Positions 9,646-19,139 of a DNA stretch of 64,000 nt are shown in pieces. This DNA is from an uncultured Pelagibacteraceae bacterium (GTDB taxonomy: Bacteria > Pseudomonadota > Alphaproteobacteria > Pelagibacterales > Pelagibacteraceae): NCBI GenBank assembly GCA_902523895.1, contig CABZAZ010000004.1, positions 32,491-96,490 on the forward strand, given 5' to 3'. The position numbers and the translations under genes were made by a program. Each line of letters starts with the position of its first letter. Positions within the stretch are counted from its first letter, which is position 1. The notes beneath the pieces are model-generated. The model had not been told where the DNA came from. It ran no database searches and was given only the letters and a program-made list of their open reading frames with translations.

Positions 9646-11016
9646 TTATTTTATTTCTATTTTTTCAGGAAGTATACCCTTTGGTCTATACCTCATAATT
9701 AATAATAAACCTATTCCCATCATTAAAAATCTGAAATAAGGAACACTTTCAATTAAATGAACTTTCAAAAAATGTGTATCTTCTAAACCTGCTGTAGTTA
9801 GATTGACTAAATATAATCCAATTGGTGCTGCCTCAATCCATAAGAACCAAACTACGAAACCTCCAAGAATTGCTCCAAAATTGTTTCCACTTCCACCAAC
9901 AATAACCATTACCCAAATTAAAAAAGTGTATCGCAAAGGTCTATAGCTCCCTGGTGTAAATAATCCATCTTGTGTTACAAGCATAGCTCCTGCAATCCCA
10001 ACAATAGCTGAACCTAAAACAAAAATTAATAAATGTTGTTTAACTACATTTTTACCCATAGCGTTGGCAGCTTCTTCATTGTCTCTAATAGCTCTCATCA
10101 TTCTTCCCCAAGGAGAGTAAAGAGCTTTCTGAGTTAAGATTAAAAGAATAATCACAACAACTAAAAATAAACCTGAATAGCAAAGTTTTACAAATACTGA
10201 TGATCCTTCTATTACAAATTGATTAAGTGCTGTTTGTCTTTCTGTGATATCAGAAATCAAAGCTAATTTTCCTGAGTTAAATTTTTCAACTAGATTTATA
10301 AACCATTCTATTTCTTGTAAGTTAACTTCATATGGAGCAGGACGTTTTAATCCAATTACATTTTTAACACCTCTAGTTAGCCAATCTTCATGTTTTATAA
10401 TTGCTATTACTATTTCTGATATTAGTAATGTAGCTATTGCCAAATAATCAGCTCTTAAGCCTAATGCTACCTTGCCAATGACAAAGGCTAATCCACCTGC
10501 AAAGAAAGCTCCCACAATCCATGAAAAAATTATTGGAAGCCCTAGTCCACCTAGAAATCCAGTTCTTGCTGGATTTACTTCCTCAATTGCCTCAATACCA
10601 GGTTCAGAGACAAGTCGTATAATAATTATACCTCCAATAATAATTGCAGCAATTATATAATTTCTAATTTTAGATTTTTGATATCTTTTAAGAACAAATC
10701 TAACAGCTAAAACAATTCCAATAATAAGAAATAGACTTAATAGAATGTTGATACCCCCTGCACTCCAAGCCTCTTGAACTGGATTAACAGAAATTAAAAC
10801 TGCAGCTAGACCACCTAATGCGGTAAAGCCCATTATTCCAAAGTTAATTAAACCAGCATAACCCCATTGAATATTAGCGCCCATCGTCATGACAGCTGAA
10901 ATCAAACAAAGATTAAAAATAGATAAAGCAATATTCCAAGATTGAAATATACCAACAAGGATAATCAATCCCATCATAATACTGTAAGCTGCAATTACGT
11001 TTAAATTTTTTCTCAC
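9646..11016 (-). CDS. livM: branched-chain amino acid ABC transporter permease LivM
   Basis: LivM-like permease motifs; overlaps livH by 4 nt. Confidence 0.88.
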   Translation of the reverse strand: MRKNLNVIAAYSIMMGLIILVGIFQSWNIALSIFNLCLISAVMTMGANIQWGYAGLINFGIMGFTALGGLAAVLISVNPVQEAWSAGGINILLSLFLIIGIVLAVRFVLKRYQKSKIRNYIIAAIIIGGIIIIRLVSEPGIEAIEEVNPARTGFLGGLGLPIIFSWIVGAFFAGGLAFVIGKVALGLRADYLAIATLLISEIVIAIIKHEDWLTRGVKNVIGLKRPAPYEVNLQEIEWFINLVEKFNSGKLALISDITERQTALNQFVIEGSSVFVKLCYSGLFLVVVIILLILTQKALYSPWGRMMRAIRDNEEAANAMGKNVVKQHLLIFVLGSAIVGIAGAMLVTQDGLFTPGSYRPLRYTFLIWVMVIVGGSGNNFGAILGGFVVWFLWIEAAPIGLYLVNLTTAGLEDTHFLKVHLIESVPYFRFLMMGIGLLLIMRYRPKGILPEKIEIK

Positions 11017-12023
11017 AATATCTTTCCTTTAAATATTCCTGACGGACGATAAAGCAATACAATTACCAATATTGAAAAAGATACTGCAAATTTATAATCA
11101 GTTGAAAGTAACTGAATTAAACCATCAGGTTCCATGCTTTGTGGTAACACATACATAAAGAATTTCTTATATGCGTAAGTCAGAAGTATTTCAGAAAAAG
11201 CAATTACGTAACCTCCAAGGAAAGCTCCAAAAGGGTTACCAATTCCTCCAACTATAGCAGCAGCAAATATTGGGAGCATATTATTAAAATAAGTAAATGG
11301 TTTAAAACTTTTATCTAAACCATATAAAACTCCACCTATTGTCGCTAAAATTGCAGCTATCATCCACGTTATCATAACAATCTTTTTTGGATCTATTCCA
11401 GAAAGTAATGCTAAATCTTCATTGTCAGAGTAAGCTCTCATACTTTTTCCAGTTTTTGTTTTATTTAAAAACCAAAATAAAGTTGAAACTAAAATTATTG
11501 TGACAACAATTGTAATTACTTGAGTTGACTTAATAGCAAGTCCCTCGTTTAAACCTGTCATTTCCTTAAACTCATTAGCTCTAATCAAAAATTTCTCACC
11601 ATCAAAAAATCTTCTGTCCGATGGACCAATTATAATTCTTACTACTGCCTGGGTAACAAACATTACCCCTATACTCACCATTGCTAATTGAACTGGAGGA
11701 CTTTTATTTAGTCTGTAATATTTAAATACAAACTTATCAATAATTAGCATGTATAAACCCATAAACAAAATTGCAAAAGGTATTGCTAAAAGAGCAGTGG
11801 GTAAAAAACCAAGTGATAAGCCAATCGACTGAAAGTACCATGTAAAAAGTATGGCAACCATTGTGCCAAACGACATCATGTCTCCAGTTGCAAAATTTGC
11901 AAAACGCAATATTCCATAAATTAAAGTTACAAATATTGCTCCAATTGCTAATTGAGATCCATATGCAAGAGCAGGGACAAATATATAATTTAATAAAAGA
12001 ATTAATGCATTTAAAGCATCCAT
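11013..12023 (-). CDS. livH: branched-chain amino acid ABC transporter permease LivH
   Basis: GSQLAIGAIFVTLIYGILRFANFATGDMM. Confidence 0.9.
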   Translation of the reverse strand: MDALNALILLLNYIFVPALAYGSQLAIGAIFVTLIYGILRFANFATGDMMSFGTMVAILFTWYFQSIGLSLGFLPTALLAIPFAILFMGLYMLIIDKFVFKYYRLNKSPPVQLAMVSIGVMFVTQAVVRIIIGPSDRRFFDGEKFLIRANEFKEMTGLNEGLAIKSTQVITIVVTIILVSTLFWFLNKTKTGKSMRAYSDNEDLALLSGIDPKKIVMITWMIAAILATIGGVLYGLDKSFKPFTYFNNMLPIFAAAIVGGIGNPFGAFLGGYVIAFSEILLTYAYKKFFMYVLPQSMEPDGLIQLLSTDYKFAVSFSILVIVLLYRPSGIFKGKIL

Positions 12024-12731
12024 TTAACCACCTAGAAAAGAGCTTCTTACTCTTGGATCGTTTAATAATTCTTTACCTGTCCCTGAGTAACGATTTTCAC
12101 CAGTGACTAATACATATCCTCTATCAGAAATATTGAGAGCTTGCTTTGCATTCTGTTCAACCATCAAGATTGCAACATTTGTTTTTTTTACTTTTATAAT
12201 ATGATCAAAAAGTTCATCCATCACAATTGGAGAAACACCAGCAGTTGGCTCATCTAACATGAGTACAGATGGTTTAATCATCAGCGCCCTTCCTAACGCA
12301 ACTTGTTGTCTTTGACCTCCTGACAATTCTCCCACAAATTGTTTTCTTTTTTCATTCAAAATTGGGAAAAGATTATAAATTTCATCGATTACTTTTGTAT
12401 AGTCTTGATTTACTAGGAAAGCACCCATTTCTAAATTTTCCTCGACTGTCATTCCTGCAAATACATTTTTTGTTTGAGGCACAAATGAAATTCCCTCTTT
12501 CACTCTATCTTGTGGAGAAAGTTTTGAGATATCCTTACCATCAATAATTACAGAGCCTGATTTTAGATTTAGTAAACCTAACATTGCTTTCATCGCAGTC
12601 GATTTTCCAGCTCCGTTAGGTCCAAGGATAGATACTATTTCTCCTCTCTCAACATTAACAGAACATGAATTAATTATATCTGGACCCTTGCCATATCCAC
12701 CTGTCATGTTGTTCCCCTCAAAAAATGCCAT
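12024..12731 (-). CDS. livF: branched-chain amino acid ABC transporter ATP-binding protein LivF
   Basis: Walker A GPNGAGKS, LSGGQRQQVALGRALM. Confidence 0.92.
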   Translation of the reverse strand: MAFFEGNNMTGGYGKGPDIINSCSVNVERGEIVSILGPNGAGKSTAMKAMLGLLNLKSGSVIIDGKDISKLSPQDRVKEGISFVPQTKNVFAGMTVEENLEMGAFLVNQDYTKVIDEIYNLFPILNEKRKQFVGELSGGQRQQVALGRALMIKPSVLMLDEPTAGVSPIVMDELFDHIIKVKKTNVAILMVEQNAKQALNISDRGYVLVTGENRYSGTGKELLNDPRVRSSFLGG

Positions 12732-12733
12732 AT

Positions 12734-13522
12734 TTAATTATCTTTCAGTTTTGAACCTCTGCCTAAATAACTTTCAATTACTCTTTCATCTTTTTTTGCA
12801 TCTTCTACCGAACCCTCAAATAAAACAGATCCTTCTGCCATAACAATTACTGGATCACATAATCTTCCTATAAAATCCATATCATGCTCAATCATACAAA
12901 ATGTATAGCCTTTCTCTTTGTTCAATTTCTCAATAGCAGTACCTAAATCTTTTAATAAAGTTCTATTTACTCCTGCACCAACTTCATCTAGTAAAACCAA
13001 TTTAGCATCCACCATCATTGTTCTACCTAATTCTAATAATTTTTTTTGCCCTCCAGATAGATTTCCAGCTAATTCATTCTTTAAATGACTTAAATTTAGG
13101 AAATCCACTACTTCCATCGCTTTTTCTTTTATTCGACTCTCTTCTTTTGCAACTAATCCAGGTTTTAGTAAAGCATTCATCAGCTTTTCCCCAGATTGAT
13201 TACCTGGTACCATCATCAAATTTTCTAATACTGACAAATTTGTAAATTCATGAGCTATTTGGAAAGTTCTTAGCAATCCTTTTGAAAATAATTCGTAAGA
13301 CGGAACATCAGTAATATCTTGATTATTAAATAAAACATTTCCACCAGATGATTTTAAATTTCCAGCAATTAAATTAAATAAAGTTGTTTTTCCAGAACCA
13401 TTGGGTCCTATTATGCCGGTTATAGTTCCTTTCTTTACTTTTAAAGAACAATTAGAAACAGCAGCCAATCCTCCAAAATATTTTGATAAATTTTTTATTT
13501 CTAAAATATTATCTCGCATCAC
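12734..13522 (-). CDS. livG: branched-chain amino acid ABC transporter ATP-binding protein LivG
   Basis: Walker A GPNGSGKTTLFN, LSGGQKKLLELGR. Confidence 0.92.
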   Translation of the reverse strand: MMRDNILEIKNLSKYFGGLAAVSNCSLKVKKGTITGIIGPNGSGKTTLFNLIAGNLKSSGGNVLFNNQDITDVPSYELFSKGLLRTFQIAHEFTNLSVLENLMMVPGNQSGEKLMNALLKPGLVAKEESRIKEKAMEVVDFLNLSHLKNELAGNLSGGQKKLLELGRTMMVDAKLVLLDEVGAGVNRTLLKDLGTAIEKLNKEKGYTFCMIEHDMDFIGRLCDPVIVMAEGSVLFEGSVEDAKKDERVIESYLGRGSKLKDN

Positions 13523-13531
13523 TAATTTAGA

Positions 13532-14290
13532 TTATAATCTCTTATAAATTTTTCTTAGAGATTTTTCCAATAATCTGTAATAACCTGATCTTCTTAAATC
13601 ATTCACCCCTTGCCAATTTAATCCTCCTGGGGTTTGTTCATTGACTAAATTTTTTAATGGCTTATTTGAATTGGTCAGAGCTAATTCGGCTAAAGCCGAA
13701 TATAGCAAAGTTACATATTTTTGGGCATCTAATTTATTAACATTTTTTTTAATTAACCAATTAGATAAAATATTCAATAATTCATAAAATGAGGCCATAG
13801 TCCCTGAAATAGCCCAAAAATTTTTTGATAATTTCTCATTTTTAATTTCAATTGTTGTTCCAATTTTGTTAAAAAAATTCTTAACTTTTTTATTTGGGGG
13901 AAAAATCGCAACTGGGCCTTTTCCCGTTTTGATTGGCGGCATTGGAATAGCCCTTATAATAATTAATTTTTTTTTTATTAATTTTTTTAATTTTGCGTAC
14001 TTTGTTGTGGACATAAAACTGATAACAATTTGTTTTTGTTTAAAGATAAGTTTAGATAGTATCTTTTCGCCAACTTTAGGTAGAACTCCAATAAATATCC
14101 AATCTGATGCATCTATTACTTCTTGATTATTTTTAGCTATAGATATTTTCTTAAATTTCTTTTTTAGATATTTGGCTTTTTTTATATTTCTAGGTGAAAG
14201 AATAATTCTTGAATAAGAAATTTTCGATTTGCTAATTCCAGAAACAACATCCGAGGTAATATTGCCAGTTCCTATAAAACCTAAATTCAT
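13532..14290 (-). CDS. proC: pyrroline-5-carboxylate reductase family protein
   Basis: LGFIGTGNITSDVVSGI...IIRAIPMPPI...EQTPGGLNWQGVNDL. Confidence 0.75.
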   Translation of the reverse strand: MNLGFIGTGNITSDVVSGISKSKISYSRIILSPRNIKKAKYLKKKFKKISIAKNNQEVIDASDWIFIGVLPKVGEKILSKLIFKQKQIVISFMSTTKYAKLKKLIKKKLIIIRAIPMPPIKTGKGPVAIFPPNKKVKNFFNKIGTTIEIKNEKLSKNFWAISGTMASFYELLNILSNWLIKKNVNKLDAQKYVTLLYSALAELALTNSNKPLKNLVNEQTPGGLNWQGVNDLRRSGYYRLLEKSLRKIYKRL

Positions 14291-14340
14291 AAAATAATAT
14301 TAATTTAATTTAAATAAAAATTCTTTATAAATTTTACCCA

Positions 14341-14371
14341 AAAAAAAACCCCCTCTTAAAAAGAGGGGGTT
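14341..14371 (-). terminator. rho-independent terminator of the 14404-15102 gene
   Basis: Reverse strand AACCCCCTCTTTTTAAGAGGGGGTTTTTTTT. Confidence 0.92.
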
Positions 14372-14403
14372 CAAATTAACTATTTAAACTATTTAGTTTT
14401 TCC

Positions 14404-15102
14404 TTAAAACGTTTTTCCTACAGATATTCCAACACTCGCACCAGTGATACCATCGGCTTTAACTTTTTTATTAGAATCATTTGCGTTTGTTAGTTCTGTT
14501 CCATCTATTTCCATATAAAGTGTTTCAACTCTAAAGAAAGCACCGTTATCCAGGTCTTGAGTATATCCTAGACCAACTGTGTAACCATCTAATGATGTAT
14601 TACCATATGAACCACCAGTTCCTAAACTTTCATCAGTGTTTACATCAACTTCCATGTAACCAACTTTAAGATAAACATTTTCTGTTGCATGTAATAATGC
14701 ATAGACAGTTGTTAAATCATCAAAATCAACTTGAACAGTGTTAGTTGCTTGTGAATCTTTCTGTTTTCCGTCAGTTGGAATGTTTTGAATGTTTTCTGTT
14801 GTTTCTGACTCTAATGCCATTGGAACATAATCTATTCCAATAGAAAACTTGTCATTAACTGCAGCTTCAACGAAGATAGAACCGTAACCGAATTCTCCTA
14901 CAGCTTCATCACCTTCTGCTGACGCTTTTTTCGTTACTGTTCCTGGACTAGCTCCACTTGAGTGTGCTCCAGAAAAGATCTCAGAAGCTTCATCAACTTC
15001 GAATACTCCAGCTTTAAGCGTTACACCGATTTTCACTTTCTCAGCTTGTGCACTAGAGAATGCGAACAGCATAAACGCAGCTATTGTTAAAAATTTCTTC
15101 AT
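14404..15102 (-). CDS. outer-membrane beta-barrel protein
   Basis: Signal peptide MKKFLTIAAFMLFAFSSAQAE, alternating beta pattern, C-terminal GKTF. Confidence 0.75.
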   Translation of the reverse strand: MKKFLTIAAFMLFAFSSAQAEKVKIGVTLKAGVFEVDEASEIFSGAHSSGASPGTVTKKASAEGDEAVGEFGYGSIFVEAAVNDKFSIGIDYVPMALESETTENIQNIPTDGKQKDSQATNTVQVDFDDLTTVYALLHATENVYLKVGYMEVDVNTDESLGTGGSYGNTSLDGYTVGLGYTQDLDNGAFFRVETLYMEIDGTELTNANDSNKKVKADGITGASVGISVGKTF

Positions 15103-15278
15103 AAATACCCTTTTTGTTTAAATGTTAATTTTCGATTTTCTACCACTAAAACAATGGTTTTTTAAGAAAATTTTTTCTCAATTTAGGATTTATTATCTAA
15201 AATTCAAAAATGTTGCAATAATACAACACAAAATTTCCTGTATTTTATGGTGTTTTGATTGTTGTTAAAAGTTTAAAA

Positions 15279-15297
15279 TAAACACTTTAAGTGTTTA
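15279..15297. promoter_or_regulatory. palindrome, possible operator
   Basis: TAAACACTT-T-AAGTGTTTA perfect inverted repeat in the intergenic region. Confidence 0.4.
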
Positions 15298-15361
15298 CAA
15301 ATATGGTTGGTTTGAAGAGAGATTTTTTAAAGCTGAGTTAGAAAAATATTTTATTAGTGAA

Positions 15362-15408
15362 GATAGTCCTTAAAAACCGGGAGCTAAAGATGGCTAAGAA
15401 GGACTATC
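15362..15408 (+). other. 10-bp perfect stem-loop in leader region
   Basis: GATAGTCCTT ... AAGGACTATC enclosing CCGGGAGCTAAAGATGGCT. Confidence 0.5.
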
Positions 15409-15471
15409 AAATTAAATATACCATATTTGAAAGAAAATGCATTATCAATTTTTTTCAAATATAAGGGATTT

Positions 15472-15768
15472 ATGAAAAAAAAAGGTCACAGACCTTTAAC
15501 ACGCGTCAAAAATCCAGAGCCAAATGTAGAAGATCCAGATTGGGTCATTTGGGCTGCGTGGGCAGACAGGATCACCTTTGAGGAAATTGAAAAAAAAACT
15601 GGATATAAGGAATCTGATGTTATCAAAATAATGAGAAGGTCAATTAAACCCTCTTCATTTAGATTGTGGAGAAAAAGAGTAAATCAGAAAAGTATCAAGC
15701 ATAGAAAAAAATTTGAATATTCTAGAAAACTTATCACTAGTAAATTAAAAAAAAGAGATTATTTCTAA
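15472..15768 (+). CDS. TIGR03643-like conserved protein (start trimmed from the 15427 TTG)
   Basis: MKKKGHRPLTRVKNPEPNVEDPDWVIWAAWADRITFEEIEKKTGYKESDVIKIMR. Confidence 0.75.
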   Translation: MKKKGHRPLTRVKNPEPNVEDPDWVIWAAWADRITFEEIEKKTGYKESDVIKIMRRSIKPSSFRLWRKRVNQKSIKHRKKFEYSRKLITSKLKKRDYF

Positions 15769-15771
15769 GTC

Positions 15772-16026
15772 ATGAAAAATATCATAATTTATACAGGTCC
15801 ATTTTGTAATTATTGCGATGCTGCAAAAAGATTACTCACTCGAAATAATGCTCCCTTTAAAGAAATTGATATTGCAACAGTTGATGGTGCAATGGATGAA
15901 ATGATTAAGAAAGCCAACGGAAAAAGAACCATCCCACAAATTTTTTTTGATGACCAACATATAGGTGGTTATGATGAAGTTAGAGCTTTAGAGAAAGAAA
16001 ATAAGTTACAAGAGATGTTAAAATAA
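15772..16026 (+). CDS. grxC: glutaredoxin 3
   Basis: IIYTGPFCNYCDAAKRLL...GKRTIPQIFFDDQHIGGYDE. Confidence 0.92.
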   Translation: MKNIIIYTGPFCNYCDAAKRLLTRNNAPFKEIDIATVDGAMDEMIKKANGKRTIPQIFFDDQHIGGYDEVRALEKENKLQEMLK

Positions 16027-16029
16027 ATT

Positions 16030-16398
16030 TTATTTATTTTTAAAAGTCAAACAGATACCATTATTACAATATCTTTTACCGGTCGGTTGTGGCCCGTCAT
16101 CAAAAACATGCCCATGATGTGCTTTACAACTTTTACAATGATACTCTGTACGTGCATAACCTAATATATAATCTGTTTTTGTTTCAAATACATCTGGGAG
16201 TGATTCAAAAAACGATGGCCAACCTGAGCCACTTTCATATTTAGTTTTAGAATCAAATAACTTTACTCCACAATTTGCACAATGATAGCTTCCTTCACGT
16301 TTTTCATTATTCAATTCACTAGAACCTGGCGGTTCAGTTCCCTCTTCAAACATAACTAATTTTTGTTCTGCACTTAAATTTGAATTTTTTTTACTCAT
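16030..16398 (-). CDS. msrB: peptide-methionine (R)-S-oxide reductase
   Basis: GTEPPGSSELNNEKREGSYHCANCG...SGSGWPSF...HCKSCKAHHGHVFDDGP...RYCNNG. Confidence 0.93.
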   Translation of the reverse strand: MSKKNSNLSAEQKLVMFEEGTEPPGSSELNNEKREGSYHCANCGVKLFDSKTKYESGSGWPSFFESLPDVFETKTDYILGYARTEYHCKSCKAHHGHVFDDGPQPTGKRYCNNGICLTFKNK

Positions 16399-16402
16399 AC
16401 AA

Positions 16403-17296
16403 TTAAACTAATCTAGCACATGATTGATGTAAATAAGAATGTAATTCAACAAGTTTTTTAGAATCTTTATTGTAACCACCGCCTAAAACACCACAAAGAG
16501 GAATTCCTTGAGAAAAAAAATTTTCTGTAACAATTTCATCTCTTTTTTGAATGCCCTCATCAGAAACTTTTAGTTTTCCTAGTCTATCGTTGAAATGAAT
16601 ATCAACACCTGCAATATAAAATACAAAATCAAAATTTTCTTGATTTAATTGATTTAAATAAAATTTAAGTATCTTTAAATATTCTTTGTCTTCTAAATCG
16701 TTTTCAAGCTCTACATCACAATCACTAATTGATTTTTTTGCAGGATAATTTGATTTAGAGTGCATACTAAAAGTAAAAACATTTTTATTATCTTTAAAAA
16801 TATCAGAATTGCCATTTCCTTGATGAACATCTAAGTCTACAATTAAGATTTTTCCAGCTAATCCTCTATCTAATAAATAATAAGATGCTACTGCTACATC
16901 ATTAAAAACACAATAACCAGCACCACTCTGATAATTTGCATGATGACTACCACCAGCAGTATTACAAGCTACACCATAATTAATTGCTAACTTAGAGGCT
17001 AATACTGTGCCACCTGTTGCTATAAAAGATCTTTGAACTACACTGTCCACTAATGGAAACCCTATTTTTTTTATGCCAATTTCATCTAAAGTTTTATTTT
17101 TAATGTGATTAATATATTCCTCTGAATGAGCTCTCTTTAAAGTTTCAATTGAACAGGGGTAGGGTTCATAAAATTTTTTTACAATTTTTTTTCTAATTAA
17201 ATAATCTGCAAGATCACCAAATTTATTTATTGGAAATTTATGATCATCACCAATTTTAGCAAAATAATCTTTATGGTTAACGACTGGTAATTCCAT
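16403..17296 (-). CDS. histone deacetylase family protein
   Basis: GGSHHANYQSGAGYCVFNDVAVA, VDLDVHQGNG, GVLGGGY. Confidence 0.9.
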   Translation of the reverse strand: MELPVVNHKDYFAKIGDDHKFPINKFGDLADYLIRKKIVKKFYEPYPCSIETLKRAHSEEYINHIKNKTLDEIGIKKIGFPLVDSVVQRSFIATGGTVLASKLAINYGVACNTAGGSHHANYQSGAGYCVFNDVAVASYYLLDRGLAGKILIVDLDVHQGNGNSDIFKDNKNVFTFSMHSKSNYPAKKSISDCDVELENDLEDKEYLKILKFYLNQLNQENFDFVFYIAGVDIHFNDRLGKLKVSDEGIQKRDEIVTENFFSQGIPLCGVLGGGYNKDSKKLVELHSYLHQSCARLV

Positions 17297-17298
17297 TT

Positions 17299-18249
17299 TT
17301 ATTCAATGACACGAATTGGTCTACCATTTACACAGGCTTCAAGTGACTCTATCATTTGACTGTAAAAAATTTGATAATTTTCAGCAGTAACATATCCAAT
17401 ATGAGGGGTTAATAACACATTTGGTAAAAATCTAAGTTTATTATTTTCAGGCAAAGGCTCTTTTTCATAAACATCTAATCCAGCTCCAGCTATTTCATTT
17501 GTGGATAATGCAATTATTAAATCGTCCTCGCTTATGATTGGTCCCCTTGAGGTATTAATTAAAAAAGCAGTTTTTTTCATTTTATCCATTTCTTTAATTG
17601 TAATACAGTTTTTGTATCTCTCACCACCTTGAACATGAATAGATAAAAAATCTGAGTTCTTGATTAAATCTTCTTTGCTACAAGGTAAAACATCTAATTT
17701 TTTGCATGTATCTAAATTTAGATTTTCGCTCCATGCCATCACTTGCATACCAAATGCTTTTCCAATTTTAGCAACTTGAGATCCAACATTTCCTAGACCA
17801 ATTAAACCAAGTATTTTTCCTTTTAATTCTACTCCAATAGTAGTCTGCCAATAACCTTGGTACATATTATCAATTTCTTCTTTTAGATTTCTTGCTAATC
17901 CAAGAATTAATGCCCAAGTTAACTCAGGAACTGAATTTTGATTGCTGTCCGTTCCACTAACAATTATTTTTCTTTTTTTTGCAGCTTCAAGATCAATAGA
18001 CTTATTTGTTGATCCGCTGGTAATTATAAATTTTAATTTTGTTAAATTTTCAATTATATTTTTTGTTATGGGAGTTCTTTCTCTCATAATTAATAAAGCC
18101 TCAAAATCAGCTAGTTTATCAAGAACATCTGCTTCATCTTCAAAAGGCTCACTAAAAATTTTAATTTCATACTTTCCTGCTAATTTTTCAAGATCAACAA
18201 ATTGTTGAGAGACATTTTGGTAATCGTCTAGAATAGCTACTTTAAGCAT
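17299..18249 (-). CDS. D-2-hydroxyacid dehydrogenase family protein
   Basis: GLIGLGNVGSQVAKIGKAFGM...INTSRGPI...LLTPHIGY. Confidence 0.9.
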   Translation of the reverse strand: MLKVAILDDYQNVSQQFVDLEKLAGKYEIKIFSEPFEDEADVLDKLADFEALLIMRERTPITKNIIENLTKLKFIITSGSTNKSIDLEAAKKRKIIVSGTDSNQNSVPELTWALILGLARNLKEEIDNMYQGYWQTTIGVELKGKILGLIGLGNVGSQVAKIGKAFGMQVMAWSENLNLDTCKKLDVLPCSKEDLIKNSDFLSIHVQGGERYKNCITIKEMDKMKKTAFLINTSRGPIISEDDLIIALSTNEIAGAGLDVYEKEPLPENNKLRFLPNVLLTPHIGYVTAENYQIFYSQMIESLEACVNGRPIRVIE

Positions 18250-19135
18250 TTTTAATTTCCTTATTTGATAGAAATAAACCTAATATAATTAAAATTGCAC
18301 CAATCAAGTGAAAAAATTTAAATTGTTCGTTATAAAAGAGTATTGCCATTATGGTGCTAAACAACGGAATTAAGGATAAGAAAATACCTGCTCTATTTGC
18401 ACCAATGATAGAAACAGCACCCGCCCAACAATAGTAAGATCCTATGCTTGGAAAAAGAGCTAAGAATATCAAAGTGTAGACTATATTTATATCGAACTTA
18501 ATTAATTCTCCATTAGAGTATTCATACAAAAATTGAGGCAACACAGTTATCAAACCAAATGTACAAATAACATGAACTAAAGTTAATAACGGAAGAGTAA
18601 ATTTTTTTTTCTTTAAGAGTGTTGAATAAACTCCCCACGTGACAACACCTCCTATCATTATCAAATCGCCTTTATTAAAATTTAGGGAAAACAAAATGTC
18701 TAACTTAAGTCTGGTAATAATCGCCAGAATACCACACACTGAAATGATAAGACCTAAAATTTGATACTTATTAGTTTGTTCAACTTTAAATAAAAAACAA
18801 AGTAAAATTATTATAGCTGGAATAGCCGTATTAAAAAGAGATGCGTTAATGACTTGAGTATGAATTAAAGATAAGTAAGTAAAAGAATTAAACAAACCAA
18901 CACTTGTAAAACCCAAAAAGAATAATAAAGGTAAATTATTTAAAATCGTATCTTTATATTTAATTATTTCTTTAAAAGTAAAAGGTAACAATATAATCCA
19001 AACAAGTAACCAACGATAAAACACTAAAGTTAAAGGAGGTATCTCAACCAAGAAGGCATATTTTCCAACCATAAAATTACCAGCCCAGAATAAAGTAGCG
19101 CATACCAGCATGATATATGCTTTGGTATTTTGCAT
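18242..19135 (-). CDS. EamA/DMT family transporter
   Basis: About 10 TM EamA pattern. Confidence 0.83.
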   Translation of the reverse strand: MQNTKAYIMLVCATLFWAGNFMVGKYAFLVEIPPLTLVFYRWLLVWIILLPFTFKEIIKYKDTILNNLPLLFFLGFTSVGLFNSFTYLSLIHTQVINASLFNTAIPAIIILLCFLFKVEQTNKYQILGLIISVCGILAIITRLKLDILFSLNFNKGDLIMIGGVVTWGVYSTLLKKKKFTLPLLTLVHVICTFGLITVLPQFLYEYSNGELIKFDINIVYTLIFLALFPSIGSYYCWAGAVSIIGANRAGIFLSLIPLFSTIMAILFYNEQFKFFHLIGAILIILGLFLSNKEIKNA

Positions 19136-19139
19136 TTTA

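Noticed and set aside
1705-19135. Three separate EamA/DMT transporters as a repeat or duplication event
   Set aside because: Sequences are divergent and such paralogs are common; no local repeat structure supports recent duplication.
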